Counted from the stretch's first letter, positions 44,379-54,670 are shown. The stretch is DNA of 64,000 nucleotides from Pedobacter zeaxanthinifaciens (GCF_003313335.1 NZ_QMHP01000003.1:434001-498000), one strand, 5' to 3'. Numbers and translations are program-made. The notes: generated from the sequence alone by a model not told the origin.

Positions 44379-45782
44379 TTATTTAATGTATCTGCTAATA
44401 ATGGCCACAATGGTACTGTTATTAGCCAACTGCGGCAAGTATTCAAAAAGGATATAATGTTTAGATGAGTCAATTTCCAAAGCTGTTTCCAAATAATCAA
44501 TTCCTTCTTGTGTTTTACCCAATGCAAACATGTAAGCCACCATCCGGTAGTACAATTCTGCTGCATCTGGATTGTTTTTGATCCCTTCCAACATCGCTTC
44601 CGAAGCCTCCACCAATTTTCCCTGCTCGTATAAAACAGTCGAAAAATCCAACCAAGCTTCTACATCAACCGGATTAAATTCAACCACTTTGTAATAAGCT
44701 TCAATAGATTCCTCAACTTGGCCTAATTTATAGTAAGCATCGGCCATGGCAAACCAAAAATCTGGATTTTCTTCATCCAAATCCAATGCTTTTTTGTAAA
44801 AGTGCAACGACTCGAAGTAACGTTCCTCGAAGTTCAAAGTTACACCAATACCAAACCAAGCATCAGCCATTTGCGGATCCATTTTTACCGACTTTTTGTA
44901 GTAGGACCTTGCTTCGCCCATTTGCTCCAATTTCTCGTAGCATTCGCCAATGGCACAATACGTATCAGCGGTAGGCGGCTCGTACTCAAAAGTTTGCTTA
45001 TAAACGTCAATAGCTTCTTCGTACTTATCCAACTGCACCAAGGCATTACCTTTATTGAAATATGCCGATGCAAAATTTTCCTTAATTAAGATGGCATAAT
45101 CATAAGCATCAATGGCTTTTTCGTAAAGCTCTAATTTATGATAAGAATTGGCTAAATTATACCAAGCAGAGTAAGAGTAAGGATCACTATCAATGTACTC
45201 CTGGTAAAAACGAATGCTTTCCTCCTGCTTATCTAAAATATCGTAACAAAATGCCAACTCATAAAGCGCATCTTTGTTTTCCATATTTTGCTCTAAGCTA
45301 CGCTTGATATAAACCACTGCACTTTCGTAGTCTTGCATGTTTTGATAAACGTAAGCAATTTGGATCAGGATTTCGTCTGTAACTTCGGCTAACGTTAATG
45401 CTTTTTCGTAGTTTTCCAATGCCTCGGAGTGTCTATCCATATTTTGGTAGATATTTCCTCTCAGCACATAAATATCAGCTTCCGAAGGCTCCAACATTTC
45501 AGCTTTTTCAAGCGCTTTAAACGCTTTGCCAACCTGATTGGTAAACAGCAATAACTGCGCTTGCTTAATTAAAAAAACCGCAGCATAAGGATGCTGACTT
45601 AAAGCAAAGTCAATTACTTCCAATGCTTTTACTGGGTCGTTCTTCTCTATATAGTTATCTATGATATATTCAAAAGCTTGCGCATCAAAAAAATATTGGT
45701 CTTCATTACGAATCATTTCTTCGTAACGTTCTACCGAGTTCTGCGCATCTTCATTAAAATCAAATTCAAATTCTTCTTCCAT
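44379..45782 (-). CDS. TPR-repeat protein
   Basis: 467 residues made almost wholly of about twelve 34-residue tetratricopeptide repeats (AYYKLGQVEESIEAYYKVVEFNP, AWYNLANSYHKLELYEKAI and others). Very acidic N-terminus MEEEFEFDFNED. No signal peptide or membrane helix, so a cytoplasmic scaffold for protein-protein contacts. Partner unknown. Confidence 0.88.
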   Translation of the reverse strand: MEEEFEFDFNEDAQNSVERYEEMIRNEDQYFFDAQAFEYIIDNYIEKNDPVKALEVIDFALSQHPYAAVFLIKQAQLLLFTNQVGKAFKALEKAEMLEPSEADIYVLRGNIYQNMDRHSEALENYEKALTLAEVTDEILIQIAYVYQNMQDYESAVVYIKRSLEQNMENKDALYELAFCYDILDKQEESIRFYQEYIDSDPYSYSAWYNLANSYHKLELYEKAIDAYDYAILIKENFASAYFNKGNALVQLDKYEEAIDVYKQTFEYEPPTADTYCAIGECYEKLEQMGEARSYYKKSVKMDPQMADAWFGIGVTLNFEERYFESLHFYKKALDLDEENPDFWFAMADAYYKLGQVEESIEAYYKVVEFNPVDVEAWLDFSTVLYEQGKLVEASEAMLEGIKNNPDAAELYYRMVAYMFALGKTQEGIDYLETALEIDSSKHYILFEYLPQLANNSTIVAIISRYIK

Positions 45783-46015
45783 GTTTTGAATATTTAAAAG
45801 AACAGCCCTAATGTATTATCACATCATAAGTTTACGCTAATTATCAATTAACACGATAAAATAATTTTCAACATACACACAATATGCTGCTCAAATGTTT
45901 ATAAATAAATGATTTAGGCTTTGTAAGGTGCGGATACCGAATGCCTCTCCTCAGGCAGGTTCTTTTATATGACAAATTTCGATATATTTAGTTTTAAAAA
46001 GGTAACGGCAAAGTC

Positions 46016-46480
46016 ATGAAACACCTAACTATTATTTTCATTTTGATACTAAGTTGTTTAAGTGCAAAGCTATTTGCGCAACACTTGGCAGAGGAAGAAG
46101 CCATTAAAAAAAACATTAACAATTTATTTACCGGTATGCGAAATGCCGACAGCAGCATGGTGAGAAGTGCTTTTAATCAAGGTGCAATTTTGCAGACCAT
46201 CGGCAAAACGAAGGATGGCAATGGGGTTGTTCGCTCATCCGATTTAAATGCTTTTATTGCAAGTATAGCTAAGCCGCATCCAGAAATTTACGATGAGCGA
46301 ATTGTGTTCACCAAAATTTTGATTGATGATCAGCTGGCAAGTGTTTGGACAGACTATCAATTTTACATCGGCGATAAATTTAGCCATTGCGGTGTAAACT
46401 CGTTCCAACTGGTTAAGGTAAACGATAGCTGGAAAATTGTTTATTTGATAGATACAAGAAGAAAAGAAAAATGTAATTGA
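46016..46480 (+). CDS. Secreted SnoaL/NTF2-like protein
   Basis: 154 residues, signal peptide about 1-21 (ending LFAQ). The remainder fits the NTF2-like cone fold (DUF4440/SnoaL type): IKKNINNLFTGMRNADSSMV, FTKILIDDQLASVWTDYQFY, FQLVKVNDSWKIVYLIDTRR. Such proteins bind or alter small ligands; no catalytic residues can be assigned. Single-gene unit. Confidence 0.7.
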   Translation: MKHLTIIFILILSCLSAKLFAQHLAEEEAIKKNINNLFTGMRNADSSMVRSAFNQGAILQTIGKTKDGNGVVRSSDLNAFIASIAKPHPEIYDERIVFTKILIDDQLASVWTDYQFYIGDKFSHCGVNSFQLVKVNDSWKIVYLIDTRRKEKCN

Positions 46481-46483
46481 TTA

Positions 46484-46541
46484 GCCACGGATGCACAGAT
46501 TATAAATTTCACGTTCAATAAATCATCTGTGCATCTGTGGC
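46484..46541. repeat. 17-nt inverted repeat between two genes
   Basis: GCCACGGATGCACAGAT (46484-46500) pairs with ATCTGTGCATCTGTGGC (46525-46541) with one mismatch, 24-nt loop, then CAAAAAA. It looks like a dispersed palindromic repeat and may double as the terminator of the preceding gene. Confidence 0.7.
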
Positions 46542-46616
46542 AAAAAACGTCAATAACATGCTAATTGAATTTATTTTTTGTTCATTTGTAGATATCCTTA
46601 TTAAAATATAGAAATC

Positions 46617-48158
46617 ATGAAACCAGATATCAGTTCGATTTTAGCACAACTTGGCATTGCCGGATTTAACCCATCGTATAGCACAGGAAGTAAATGGAGC
46701 CATGCGGCCGATGGCGCTCATATCCATAGCATGTCGCCCGTTGATGGCGAAAAAATTGCTTCAGTATTTGCGGCTTCTATGAAAGAATACGATCATGTAA
46801 TTACAACGGCACAAGAAGCTTACAAATTTTGGAACAAAGTACCAGCACCTAAACGCGGCGAAATTGTCCGTCAGTTTGGTGATGCTTTACGGAAACAAAA
46901 AACAGCTTTGGGAACTTTGGTATCATACGAAATGGGCAAAAGCTTGCAAGAAGGCCTAGGTGAAGTGCAGGAGATGATTGACATCTGTGATTTTGCCGTT
47001 GGCTTGTCGCGACAATTGTACGGTTTAACCATGCACAGTGAGCGCCCAAACCATCGCATGTACGAGCAGTGGCACCCGCTGGGAATTGTAGGAATCATTT
47101 CAGCGTTTAACTTCCCCGTGGCAGTGTGGAGCTGGAATGCGGCATTAGCTTGGGTTTGTGGTAACGTATGCGTATGGAAACCATCTGAAAAAACACCTAT
47201 TACAGCCATAGCCTGTCAGCGCATTGCCGAAGAAGTTTTTGCGGCAAACGATATTCCAGAAGGCGTTTCATGCTTAATTAATGGCGATAGAGAAATTGGA
47301 GAGCTGCTGAGCAACGACACCCGTGTTCCTTTAGTTTCGGCTACGGGTTCAACCAGAATGGGCAAAGCCGTGGCCATGGCAGTAGCTAATCGCCTAGGTA
47401 AAACCATTTTAGAATTAGGTGGCAATAACGCCATCATCATCTCAAAAGATGCCGACTTGGACATGTCGCTAATTGGTGCCGTTTTTGGTGCTGTAGGTAC
47501 TGCCGGACAACGTTGCACTACTACCAGGCGCTTGATCATCCACGAAAGTGTATACGAAACTTTTAGGGCAAAGTTGGTAAAAGCTTACGGACAGTTACGC
47601 ATCGGTAACCCATTGGATCAAAATAACCACGTAGGTCCACTAATTGATAAAGATGCAGTAAACGCTTACTTAACTTCCATTGAAAAATGCAAAGCCGAAG
47701 GCGGCAAATTTGTGGTAGAAGGCGGCGTATTGGAAGGTGACGCTTACAGCTCAGGCTGCTACGTTAAACCTTGCATTGCAGAGGTAGAAAACCATTACGA
47801 AATTGTGCAGCACGAAACTTTTGCTCCAATTTTGTACCTCATCAAATATAACGATTTGGAAGAAGCCATCGCTTTGCAAAATGCTGTTCCGCAAGGTTTA
47901 TCTTCTGCAATTATGACCTTAAACCTACGTGAGGCGGAGCAATTCCTATCGGCACAGGGTTCTGATTGTGGCATTGCAAATGTGAATATTGGTACATCTG
48001 GGGCTGAAATTGGTGGCGCTTTTGGCGGCGAAAAAGAAACTGGTGGCGGCAGAGAAAGTGGCTCTGATGCTTGGAAAGCTTACATGCGCCGACAAACCAA
48101 CACCATTAACTACGCTGATACTTTGCCATTAGCACAGGGCATTAAGTTTGATTTGTAA
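46617..48158 (+). CDS. amaB: ALDH7-type aldehyde dehydrogenase (piperideine-6-carboxylate dehydrogenase)
   Basis: 513 residues. NAD-dependent dehydrogenase closest to the antiquitin group (ALDH7/AmaB), which oxidises alpha-aminoadipate semialdehyde in lysine breakdown. Visible: ISAFNFPVAVWSWN (about 160), catalytic Glu in LELGGNNA (about 265), catalytic C300 in GTAGQRCTTTRR, and the antiquitin-like C-terminus GGEKETGGGRESGSDAWKAYMRR. Own terminator downstream. Confidence 0.88.
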   Translation: MKPDISSILAQLGIAGFNPSYSTGSKWSHAADGAHIHSMSPVDGEKIASVFAASMKEYDHVITTAQEAYKFWNKVPAPKRGEIVRQFGDALRKQKTALGTLVSYEMGKSLQEGLGEVQEMIDICDFAVGLSRQLYGLTMHSERPNHRMYEQWHPLGIVGIISAFNFPVAVWSWNAALAWVCGNVCVWKPSEKTPITAIACQRIAEEVFAANDIPEGVSCLINGDREIGELLSNDTRVPLVSATGSTRMGKAVAMAVANRLGKTILELGGNNAIIISKDADLDMSLIGAVFGAVGTAGQRCTTTRRLIIHESVYETFRAKLVKAYGQLRIGNPLDQNNHVGPLIDKDAVNAYLTSIEKCKAEGGKFVVEGGVLEGDAYSSGCYVKPCIAEVENHYEIVQHETFAPILYLIKYNDLEEAIALQNAVPQGLSSAIMTLNLREAEQFLSAQGSDCGIANVNIGTSGAEIGGAFGGEKETGGGRESGSDAWKAYMRRQTNTINYADTLPLAQGIKFDL

Positions 48159-48198
48159 TAATTTAAAGCACTAAATTTCATAGGTTTAACATAACCAA

Positions 48199-48234
48199 AA
48201 AAGGCAGTTCCTCATTCAGAAACTGCCTTTTACA
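48199..48234 (+). terminator. amaB terminator
   Basis: 11-bp stem AAAAGGCAGTT (48199-48209) with AACTGCCTTTT (48221-48231), 11-nt loop. Works in both directions; the convergent gene ends at 48267. Confidence 0.85.
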
Positions 48235-48266
48235 TTTATATGGAATCCCTTTGCGGGAGCGGATTT

Positions 48267-48938
48267 TTATTTGGCCAACAACTGCTCGTCGTTACCGGCA
48301 ATCGCATCCAATGTTGCTGCTACCACTTTAGCCTGTGCCCTGTAGGCTGGTGCAATTGATTTTACATCAGCGCTTGCTGCAATAAAGTTTCCGGTACTCA
48401 TTTTTGCTGATGTGCCCATTAAAGCATAGTGCTGCTCAGTGCTACCACTCAACTTTAAGCTTGCCTCATCTTTCACCGAAGTATAAAGATTCACCGTTTT
48501 TGCGTTGATTTCTGCCGAAGCTTTATCTTTCAATAACACATCTAAGCTCAAGAAATTCACTTTTCCGTAAGTTTTAACCACTGCGTTGTCGCTTGCTTCA
48601 ATAGCCGAAATATTGCGTACATAAACCGTTACAGCCAATGGCTCTTTCTCGAAAGAACTGATACGCAACACACCATCTTTTTGCTGCACCAAAGCATTTT
48701 TAGAATAATAACTGTCGTAAACTTTTACGCTTTCAGTTGGCGCTTGCACCACATAAACCTCAACGTTACCAGTAGCTATAATTTTATTGATGTTTTTAAC
48801 CTCGTTTAAGATGGTTACTGCTTTTACACTTGCGGTAGTTTTTACATTGTTGGTAATGCCGTCTGTTGCAAAAGCCGAAGTAGACATAGTGATTACACCT
48901 AATACTACTGAGCATAAATTTTTAATAGAAGTTTTCAT
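48267..48938 (-). CDS. Secreted GIN-domain (DUF2807-type) protein
   Basis: 223 residues, signal peptide about 1-24 (ending SAFA). Residues ~45-200 form the repetitive right-handed beta-helix-like pattern of head-GIN-domain proteins: GNVEVYVVQAPTESVKVY, GVLRISSFEKEPLAVTVYV, IEASDNAVVKTYGKV, LKDKASAEINAKTV. Such proteins are secreted or surface-exposed; function unknown. Confidence 0.75.
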   Translation of the reverse strand: MKTSIKNLCSVVLGVITMSTSAFATDGITNNVKTTASVKAVTILNEVKNINKIIATGNVEVYVVQAPTESVKVYDSYYSKNALVQQKDGVLRISSFEKEPLAVTVYVRNISAIEASDNAVVKTYGKVNFLSLDVLLKDKASAEINAKTVNLYTSVKDEASLKLSGSTEQHYALMGTSAKMSTGNFIAASADVKSIAPAYRAQAKVVAATLDAIAGNDEQLLAK

Positions 48939-49653
48939 AACCTTAATATTTTTATTTGTTTAAATTTCTGTTTATCGCTGTCCATTTTGGAAAGCTTTCG
49001 GTAATAAGACTTGCAGAATCACAAAAGGTTGCATACAACTTTAGTGTTTTATACCACAGACAGTTAAGCTTAGACCAACGCCTGTAATTTTTCGACCAAC
49101 GGGCATCTATTTTTTAAGGAATTTCGTGTAGATGTTTAGTTTTAGGAAACGCATGTCAGTGTTTATTGGCAAATGTAGCCCCGCTTTTCGTTACAATCTT
49201 TTTGTACGCTGTTCTGTCATTTCGAACGCAGAGAGAAATCTATTACGAAGCAATCTCACACAAAAAGTATTTCCACTTCAATCGGGTTTAAATAACGCAA
49301 ACCAGTGAAACTAGGCTACAAACAGTCTTGTCGCCAAATCATCTTCGCGTTTATTGCGAAAACTTTCAAAACTCCGCGGTTATTTTTTAAACGCAAAGAA
49401 AGTAATAGTTACGCAAAAGCCTTTCACAGACATTGCCACCTAAACCCGACAGCAGCGAACATCCCGACGCCAGTTCGGGATAAAGCGGATGGCGGGACAA
49501 ACGAAAACAGCAACACTAAAACTGCTTTTCATATAATTTAAGCGCTACAAAAATCAAACAACGTTTTTAGCTTTCTCTTTGAAAAAACAACTATTTAGTG
49601 TAAGTTTAGAAATTTTTATCAACGTACCTTTTAATAAATTTTCTTAACCATCA
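48939..49653. other. Non-coding 715-bp stretch with repeat fragments
   Basis: No supportable gene. At 49213-49245 it has a half unit of the GTCATTTCGAACGCAG repeat that forms the tandem array at 1-1130, and near 49470-49484 a palindrome ATCCCGACgccaGTTCGGGAT of the type seen at 32189. The last 90 bp are AT-rich with a -7-like TACCTTTT at 49625-49632 that may drive the SNF2 gene. Confidence 0.5.
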
Positions 49654-52551
49654 ATGTTGCGAGTAAATAGTTCAGCCCCATGTCAAATTGTATATTCCTT
49701 ATGCAAACATGATTATTTGGGCTATCTAATTGAACCGCATATTGTTCAGCTAAACCCACAAGGTGATTTTTCACTTACTTACCAGCGCCTATTTACGCAC
49801 ACAGCAAAAGAATTTGCCAAACATCTTAGCGATTTAGATTTTAAGCTGATTAAAATTTTAGATGAAACAGAACAAGATTTCATCATTAAAAAGTACTATA
49901 AAAAAGTAATCAGACCCTTTGAGTTTTTCAGTAAATTTTACGACCAAAAATTTTATGATAGCGTAAGGCCAAAAATTGAAAAGCGCCTGGCAGAAGTGCT
50001 CGAAATTTTGAAAACTAAGGGCGGTTTGTATTTAATGGATAAAGATGGTTGGCCTGCCGAAAGGAAAATAGAATTAGCTACCGAAGCCGCTACCATTTTG
50101 TTTCACTTTAGAAGAAATGAAATAGAAACCAGGTACTTTCCTACCATTAAATACCAAGGTTTGCGTATAGATTTTATGTTTAAAGAAGCGCAGGTGATTT
50201 GCAACCAACCGGCATGGCTTTTTCTAAACGATGTACTATATTTCTTCGAACAAGATTTTGAAGGTAAAAAGCTCACTCCTTTCCTCAACAAGCGTTACAT
50301 TACTATCCCCAAAGCTACCGAGGCCACCTATTTTGAAAAATTTGTAGCGCCGTTAATTGAAAAATATCATGTTTATGCCGAGGGTTTTGACATTAAAACT
50401 GAGAAGCATGAGCCTAAAGCAACGATAAAGGTAATTTATGTAGAAAATGGCATATCGCAAATACAGCTTTATTTCAAATATGGGCAGTATACCTTTGCCA
50501 TGGGAAACGATCACAAAGTTACCGTACGTTTGCATAAAGATGGCGACAATTACACCTTTACCCGAGTAAAACGAAACCTTGATTGGGAGCAGCAGAAATT
50601 TAGCACTTTAACCTCGCTCGGACTAAAAAAAGTGAGTGCACTGTTTCATCACTTAGAGCTGCCCATATTAAACGAAAATCAAGATCCTGCCTATGCAATT
50701 ATTAGCTGGGTAAACGAACATATTGAACTGTTAAAAGAGCAAGATTTTGATATTGAGCAGGCTAACAGCGCCAAACGTTTTGTATTGGGCAGCAACAAAA
50801 TCGACTTCGAAATTAAAGAAGATAACGATTGGTTTGACATTAACGCCATTGTTTATTTTGGAGTACATCCAATCCCATTTATCGCATTAAAACAGCATAT
50901 CTTACATAAAAAAAGAGAGTTTGTTTTACCTGATGGAGAAATTGCCATTATTCCTGAAAAATGGTTTACACAATACAGCAGCCTTTTTAGCTTAGCCGAT
51001 GCGGGCAAAAACTTGAAGCTTAAAAAGTTTCATGTAGGTTTGATTAATGACTTGGCCGAGGATAGCATCGCTAACATTACCTTGGACAGAAAACTGCAAA
51101 AGCTAAACGACTTTGAGCAGATAGAAGATTTTTCAATGCCGGTTAATTTTAAAGGCGATTTAAGGCATTACCAAAAGGCAGGCTACAATTGGTTTAGCTT
51201 TTTACGCGAATATAATTTTGGAGGTTGCCTAGCCGATGACATGGGTTTGGGTAAAACCATCCAAACGTTGGCCATGCTGCAAAAAATGAAAGAGGAAGAT
51301 GCACAACAAGAAAAGCATAGCACCTCGTTAATTGTAATGCCAACTTCTTTAATTTACAACTGGCTTAACGAAGCTAAAAAATTCACGCCAGCATTAAAAA
51401 TACTTTCACACACGGGCACTAACCGAAACAAAGAAATTTCACGCTTTGGAAAGTATGATGTGGTAATCACTACTTATGGAGTAACTCGTGTAGATGCCGA
51501 TTTATTGCAGGGCTTTTACTTCAATTACATCATTTTGGATGAGAGTCAAAACATCAAAAATCCTTCTTCGAAATCTTTCAAAGCAGTGCGCCAGCTTAAA
51601 TCAAGGCATCGCCTGGTGCTAAGTGGTACGCCAATTGAAAACTCTGTAAGTGATTTATGGACCCAGCTTACTTTTCTGAACCCGGGTTTGCTTGGCACAC
51701 AATCTTTTTTTAATGAAGAATATGTGCAGGCCATTGAAAAAAAGAAGGATGAAGATAAGGCTAAAAAATTGCAGGCCATCATCAAACCTTTTGTTTTACG
51801 ACGTACAAAAGAGCAAGTTGCTGCTGAGCTACCGCCTAAAACTGAGCATATTTTTTACTGCGATATGAGTGAAGATCAAGCTGCTTATTACGAGAAAACT
51901 AAATCGGCCTACCGTAACGATTTGTTAAGCAGTATGGATAACGGAACCTACGCAAAAAAGCAGATTCAAATTTTGCAGGGCTTAACCGCTCTACGCCAGC
52001 TTGCTAACCACCCTGTAATGATTGACGACGAGTACCACTCGGATTCAGGGAAATTTGAAAATGTAATCCATACATTGGATAATGTGCTGAAGGGTGGGCA
52101 CAAAGTGTTGATCTTTTCTCAATTTGTAAAACACTTGGAGATTTTTAAGCAGCACATGGAACGCGAACAAATCAGCTATGCTTATTTAGATGGCGCAACC
52201 AGAAATAGGGGCGAAATTGTAGCAGATTTCCAACAAAATGAACAAGTGCGGGTATTTTTAATCTCGATAAAAGCAGGTGGTGTTGGCTTAAACCTAACCC
52301 AAGCTGATTATGTTTTTATCCTCGACCCTTGGTGGAACCCAGCTATTGAACAGCAAGCTATTGACCGTACGCATCGCATTGGTCAGGATAAAAAGGTCTT
52401 CATCTATAAATTCATCTCCAAAGATACCGTTGAAGAGAAGATCTTAGCCTTACAGCGAAGAAAAAAATCATTAGCAAGTTCGTTAATTACTACCGAAGAA
52501 AGTTTCTTTAAATCTTTAAGCAAAGATGATATCAGGGAGCTCCTAAGTTAA
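49654..52551 (+). CDS. SNF2-family DNA helicase/ATPase
   Basis: 965 residues. N-terminal ~500 residues form the bacterial SNF2-associated region. Motor: Walker A DDMGLGKT (about 528-535), motif II DESQ (about 629-632, variant of DEAH), SGTPIENSV, and the C-terminal helicase lobe with SIKAGGVGLNLTQADYVFILDPWWNPAIEQQAIDRTHRIGQ motifs in order. Translocates on duplex DNA; bacterial members affect transcription and nucleoid proteins. A heptanucleotide repeat follows its stop, then two mini-protein genes on the same strand. Confidence 0.93.
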   Translation: MLRVNSSAPCQIVYSLCKHDYLGYLIEPHIVQLNPQGDFSLTYQRLFTHTAKEFAKHLSDLDFKLIKILDETEQDFIIKKYYKKVIRPFEFFSKFYDQKFYDSVRPKIEKRLAEVLEILKTKGGLYLMDKDGWPAERKIELATEAATILFHFRRNEIETRYFPTIKYQGLRIDFMFKEAQVICNQPAWLFLNDVLYFFEQDFEGKKLTPFLNKRYITIPKATEATYFEKFVAPLIEKYHVYAEGFDIKTEKHEPKATIKVIYVENGISQIQLYFKYGQYTFAMGNDHKVTVRLHKDGDNYTFTRVKRNLDWEQQKFSTLTSLGLKKVSALFHHLELPILNENQDPAYAIISWVNEHIELLKEQDFDIEQANSAKRFVLGSNKIDFEIKEDNDWFDINAIVYFGVHPIPFIALKQHILHKKREFVLPDGEIAIIPEKWFTQYSSLFSLADAGKNLKLKKFHVGLINDLAEDSIANITLDRKLQKLNDFEQIEDFSMPVNFKGDLRHYQKAGYNWFSFLREYNFGGCLADDMGLGKTIQTLAMLQKMKEEDAQQEKHSTSLIVMPTSLIYNWLNEAKKFTPALKILSHTGTNRNKEISRFGKYDVVITTYGVTRVDADLLQGFYFNYIILDESQNIKNPSSKSFKAVRQLKSRHRLVLSGTPIENSVSDLWTQLTFLNPGLLGTQSFFNEEYVQAIEKKKDEDKAKKLQAIIKPFVLRRTKEQVAAELPPKTEHIFYCDMSEDQAAYYEKTKSAYRNDLLSSMDNGTYAKKQIQILQGLTALRQLANHPVMIDDEYHSDSGKFENVIHTLDNVLKGGHKVLIFSQFVKHLEIFKQHMEREQISYAYLDGATRNRGEIVADFQQNEQVRVFLISIKAGGVGLNLTQADYVFILDPWWNPAIEQQAIDRTHRIGQDKKVFIYKFISKDTVEEKILALQRRKKSLASSLITTEESFFKSLSKDDIRELLS

Positions 52552-52597
52552 TTTTACTTTTTACTTTTTACTTTTTACTTTTTACTTTTTACTTTAC
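52551..52597 (+). repeat. Heptanucleotide tandem repeat (TTTTTAC)
   Basis: ATTTTAC, five copies of TTTTTAC and a partial TTTAC, filling the whole gap between the SNF2 stop and the next ATG. A simple-sequence repeat of 7 bp is prone to slippage. Confidence 0.92.
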
Positions 52598-52600
52598 AAA

Positions 52601-52855
52601 ATGCAGCCTTTTGATTTAGAATATAACAACACCCAATACGCGGTTTTTCCTGAAGGAAGTGAAACTTATACCATTTATAAAGAGGGAAAGGAATATCTTC
52701 AAATCCAAAAAGATGAAGGAGAACAATGGATCAAATTTGATAACGAAACTGGAACTCCTGTGTTTGAGCCGGATGAGGAAGTGAATGCACTTGGCAAGCT
52801 CATCGAATGGTACAAAGAAAATCCTGAGGAGGAAGAAGAAGAGGAGGAATTATAA
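52601..52855 (+). CDS. Acidic mini-protein 1 downstream of SNF2 gene
   Basis: 84 residues, strongly acidic, ending in a run of Glu (NPEEEEEEEEL). Pattern YNNTQYAVFPEGSETYTIYKEGKEYLQ, then QWIKFDNETGTPVFEPDEEVNALGKLI. Paralogous to the next gene. Soluble, unknown function; the pattern recurs as short beta domains. Confidence 0.7.
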   Translation: MQPFDLEYNNTQYAVFPEGSETYTIYKEGKEYLQIQKDEGEQWIKFDNETGTPVFEPDEEVNALGKLIEWYKENPEEEEEEEEL

Positions 52856-52857
52856 AG

Positions 52858-53082
52858 GTGGAAGAGAGTTTTCAGTTTAAACTTCGAGGTTCAATTTACG
52901 AAGTAGTTGTTGAGGAAGACGATTGCTTTACCATTTTCAAAATGGAAGAAGAATATCTACTCATCACTAAACTTAATGGCAAAAAATGGGTTCGAATTGA
53001 CTACAAAACCAACGAACCCGTTATTGAAGTAAATGACGAAGTAGAGGACATTGGAAATATTATAGATAGATTTTTCCGCTAG
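52858..53082 (+). CDS. Acidic mini-protein 2 (GTG start)
   Basis: 74 residues starting at GTG, 2 bp after the previous stop. Same layout as mini-protein 1: FKLRGSIYEVVVEEDDCFTIFKMEEEYL, KKWVRIDYKTNEPVIEVNDEVEDIGNII. A tandem duplicate, clearly co-translated. Function unknown. Confidence 0.7.
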   Translation: MEESFQFKLRGSIYEVVVEEDDCFTIFKMEEEYLLITKLNGKKWVRIDYKTNEPVIEVNDEVEDIGNIIDRFFR

Positions 53083-53131
53083 CAACGGTTTCATTGCCAG
53101 TATTTAAACCCAATGGCGTTGAAGGGCTTCA

Positions 53132-54670
53132 TTATCCAGCCCAGCTTTCTCTATCCAAACTTCTATAGTGGATTGCTTCTGCTAGGTGCTCAATTTCGAT
53201 ACAGTCGCTACCAGCCAAATCAGCAATGGTACGCGAAACTTTCAATATTCTATCGTACGCACGTGCTGATAAGCCTAATTTTTCCATCGCTTGCTTAATC
53301 AAACCCCTACCAACTTCATCTATTTCGCAAATTTTCCGAACCATGTTAGCGCTCATTTGCGCATTGCTATGCATCCCCTCTACATCTGCAAAACGCACAT
53401 CCTGTAAAGATCTTGCTTTAATTACCCTTTCCCTTATCAAGCTGCTCTTTTCGGCAGGCCGCGAAGATGAAAGCTCTGAGAAATTAACCGGCGTAACTTC
53501 CACATGCAAATCAATCCTATCCAAAAGTGGGCCTGAAATTTTGCTGAGGTACTTCTGCACCACACCAGGGCCGCACAAACATTCTTTTTCAGGATGATTG
53601 TAGAAACCACAGGGACAGGGATTCATAGAAGCTACCAACATAAAACTGGCGGGATATTCAACCGAAAATTTGGCTCTCGAAATGCTCACCTTTCGGTCTT
53701 CCAAGGGTTGCCGCATTACCTCCAACACGGTACGTTTAAATTCGGGCAGCTCGTCTAAAAACAACACCCCGTTATGCGCCAACGAAATTTCACCTGGTTG
53801 CGGATGCATACCACCGCCTACCAGGGCAACATCGGAAATGGTGTGGTGAGGATCACGATAGGGCCGTTCGGTCATCAAGGCTGTAGCTGTGTTCAGCCTC
53901 CCAGCTACCGAATAGATTTTTGTGCTTTCTAAAGCTTCCTGCAAATTTAATGGTGGCAGTATCGTTGGCAATCGTTTAGCCAGCATGGTTTTTCCAGCTC
54001 CTGGTGGACCAATCAAAATTACGTTATGGCCTCCGGCAGCTGCAATTTCCAAAGCTCTTTTGATGTTTTCCTGTCCTTTTACGTCAGAAAAATCCTGTTC
54101 GTAGCTGTTAATTTGCTTGTAAAACTCCGCTCTAGTATCAACTTTAACGGGTTGAGGTTGAAATTTGCCAGTAAAAAACTCAATTACTTCCAACAACGTA
54201 TCCATGCCATAAACGGCCAAATCGTTTACAATAGCTGCCTCATTGGCATTAACTTTCGGAACAATTAACCCCTGAAAGCCTTCCTTCCGAGCTTGTATGG
54301 CAATGGGCAACGCACCTTTAATACTTTGCAAGCCACCGTCCAAAGACAGCTCGCCCATGATGATGTATTCTTCTAGTTTTGCACCATCTATTTGCCCTGA
54401 AGCAGCCAAAATACCGATAGCAATGGGTAAATCGTAAGCAGAACCTTCTTTTCTAATATCTGCTGGTGCCAAATTAACGAGGATTTTTTGCCGCGGCATG
54501 TGATAGCCCGCTAAACGAATAGCGCTTTCTACCCTGAACAAGCTTTCTTTTACAGCATTATCGGGCAGGCCTACCATATAGTATTTATTGCCAGCACCAA
54601 CATTTACCTCAATGGTAATAGTAATGGCATCAACACCGTAAACGGCACTTCCATAGGTTTTTATAAGCAT
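53132..54670 (-). CDS. comM: YifB/ComM-family Mg-chelatase-like ATPase
   Basis: 512 residues. N-terminal ChlI-type fold (VGLPDNAVKESLFRVESAI, DLPIAIGIL), central AAA+ part with Walker A GPPGAGKTM (about 220) and a Walker B in FLDELPEF, C-terminal Mg_chelatase domain. The family is a hexameric DNA helicase aiding branch migration during natural transformation in ComM; in other bacteria the role is less clear. Single-gene unit. Confidence 0.92.
   Translation of the reverse strand: MLIKTYGSAVYGVDAITITIEVNVGAGNKYYMVGLPDNAVKESLFRVESAIRLAGYHMPRQKILVNLAPADIRKEGSAYDLPIAIGILAASGQIDGAKLEEYIIMGELSLDGGLQSIKGALPIAIQARKEGFQGLIVPKVNANEAAIVNDLAVYGMDTLLEVIEFFTGKFQPQPVKVDTRAEFYKQINSYEQDFSDVKGQENIKRALEIAAAGGHNVILIGPPGAGKTMLAKRLPTILPPLNLQEALESTKIYSVAGRLNTATALMTERPYRDPHHTISDVALVGGGMHPQPGEISLAHNGVLFLDELPEFKRTVLEVMRQPLEDRKVSISRAKFSVEYPASFMLVASMNPCPCGFYNHPEKECLCGPGVVQKYLSKISGPLLDRIDLHVEVTPVNFSELSSSRPAEKSSLIRERVIKARSLQDVRFADVEGMHSNAQMSANMVRKICEIDEVGRGLIKQAMEKLGLSARAYDRILKVSRTIADLAGSDCIEIEHLAEAIHYRSLDRESWAG

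Noticed and set aside
49305..49541. 78-codon plus-strand frame
   Set aside because: Contains repeat fragments and no recognisable motif; surroundings look non-coding.
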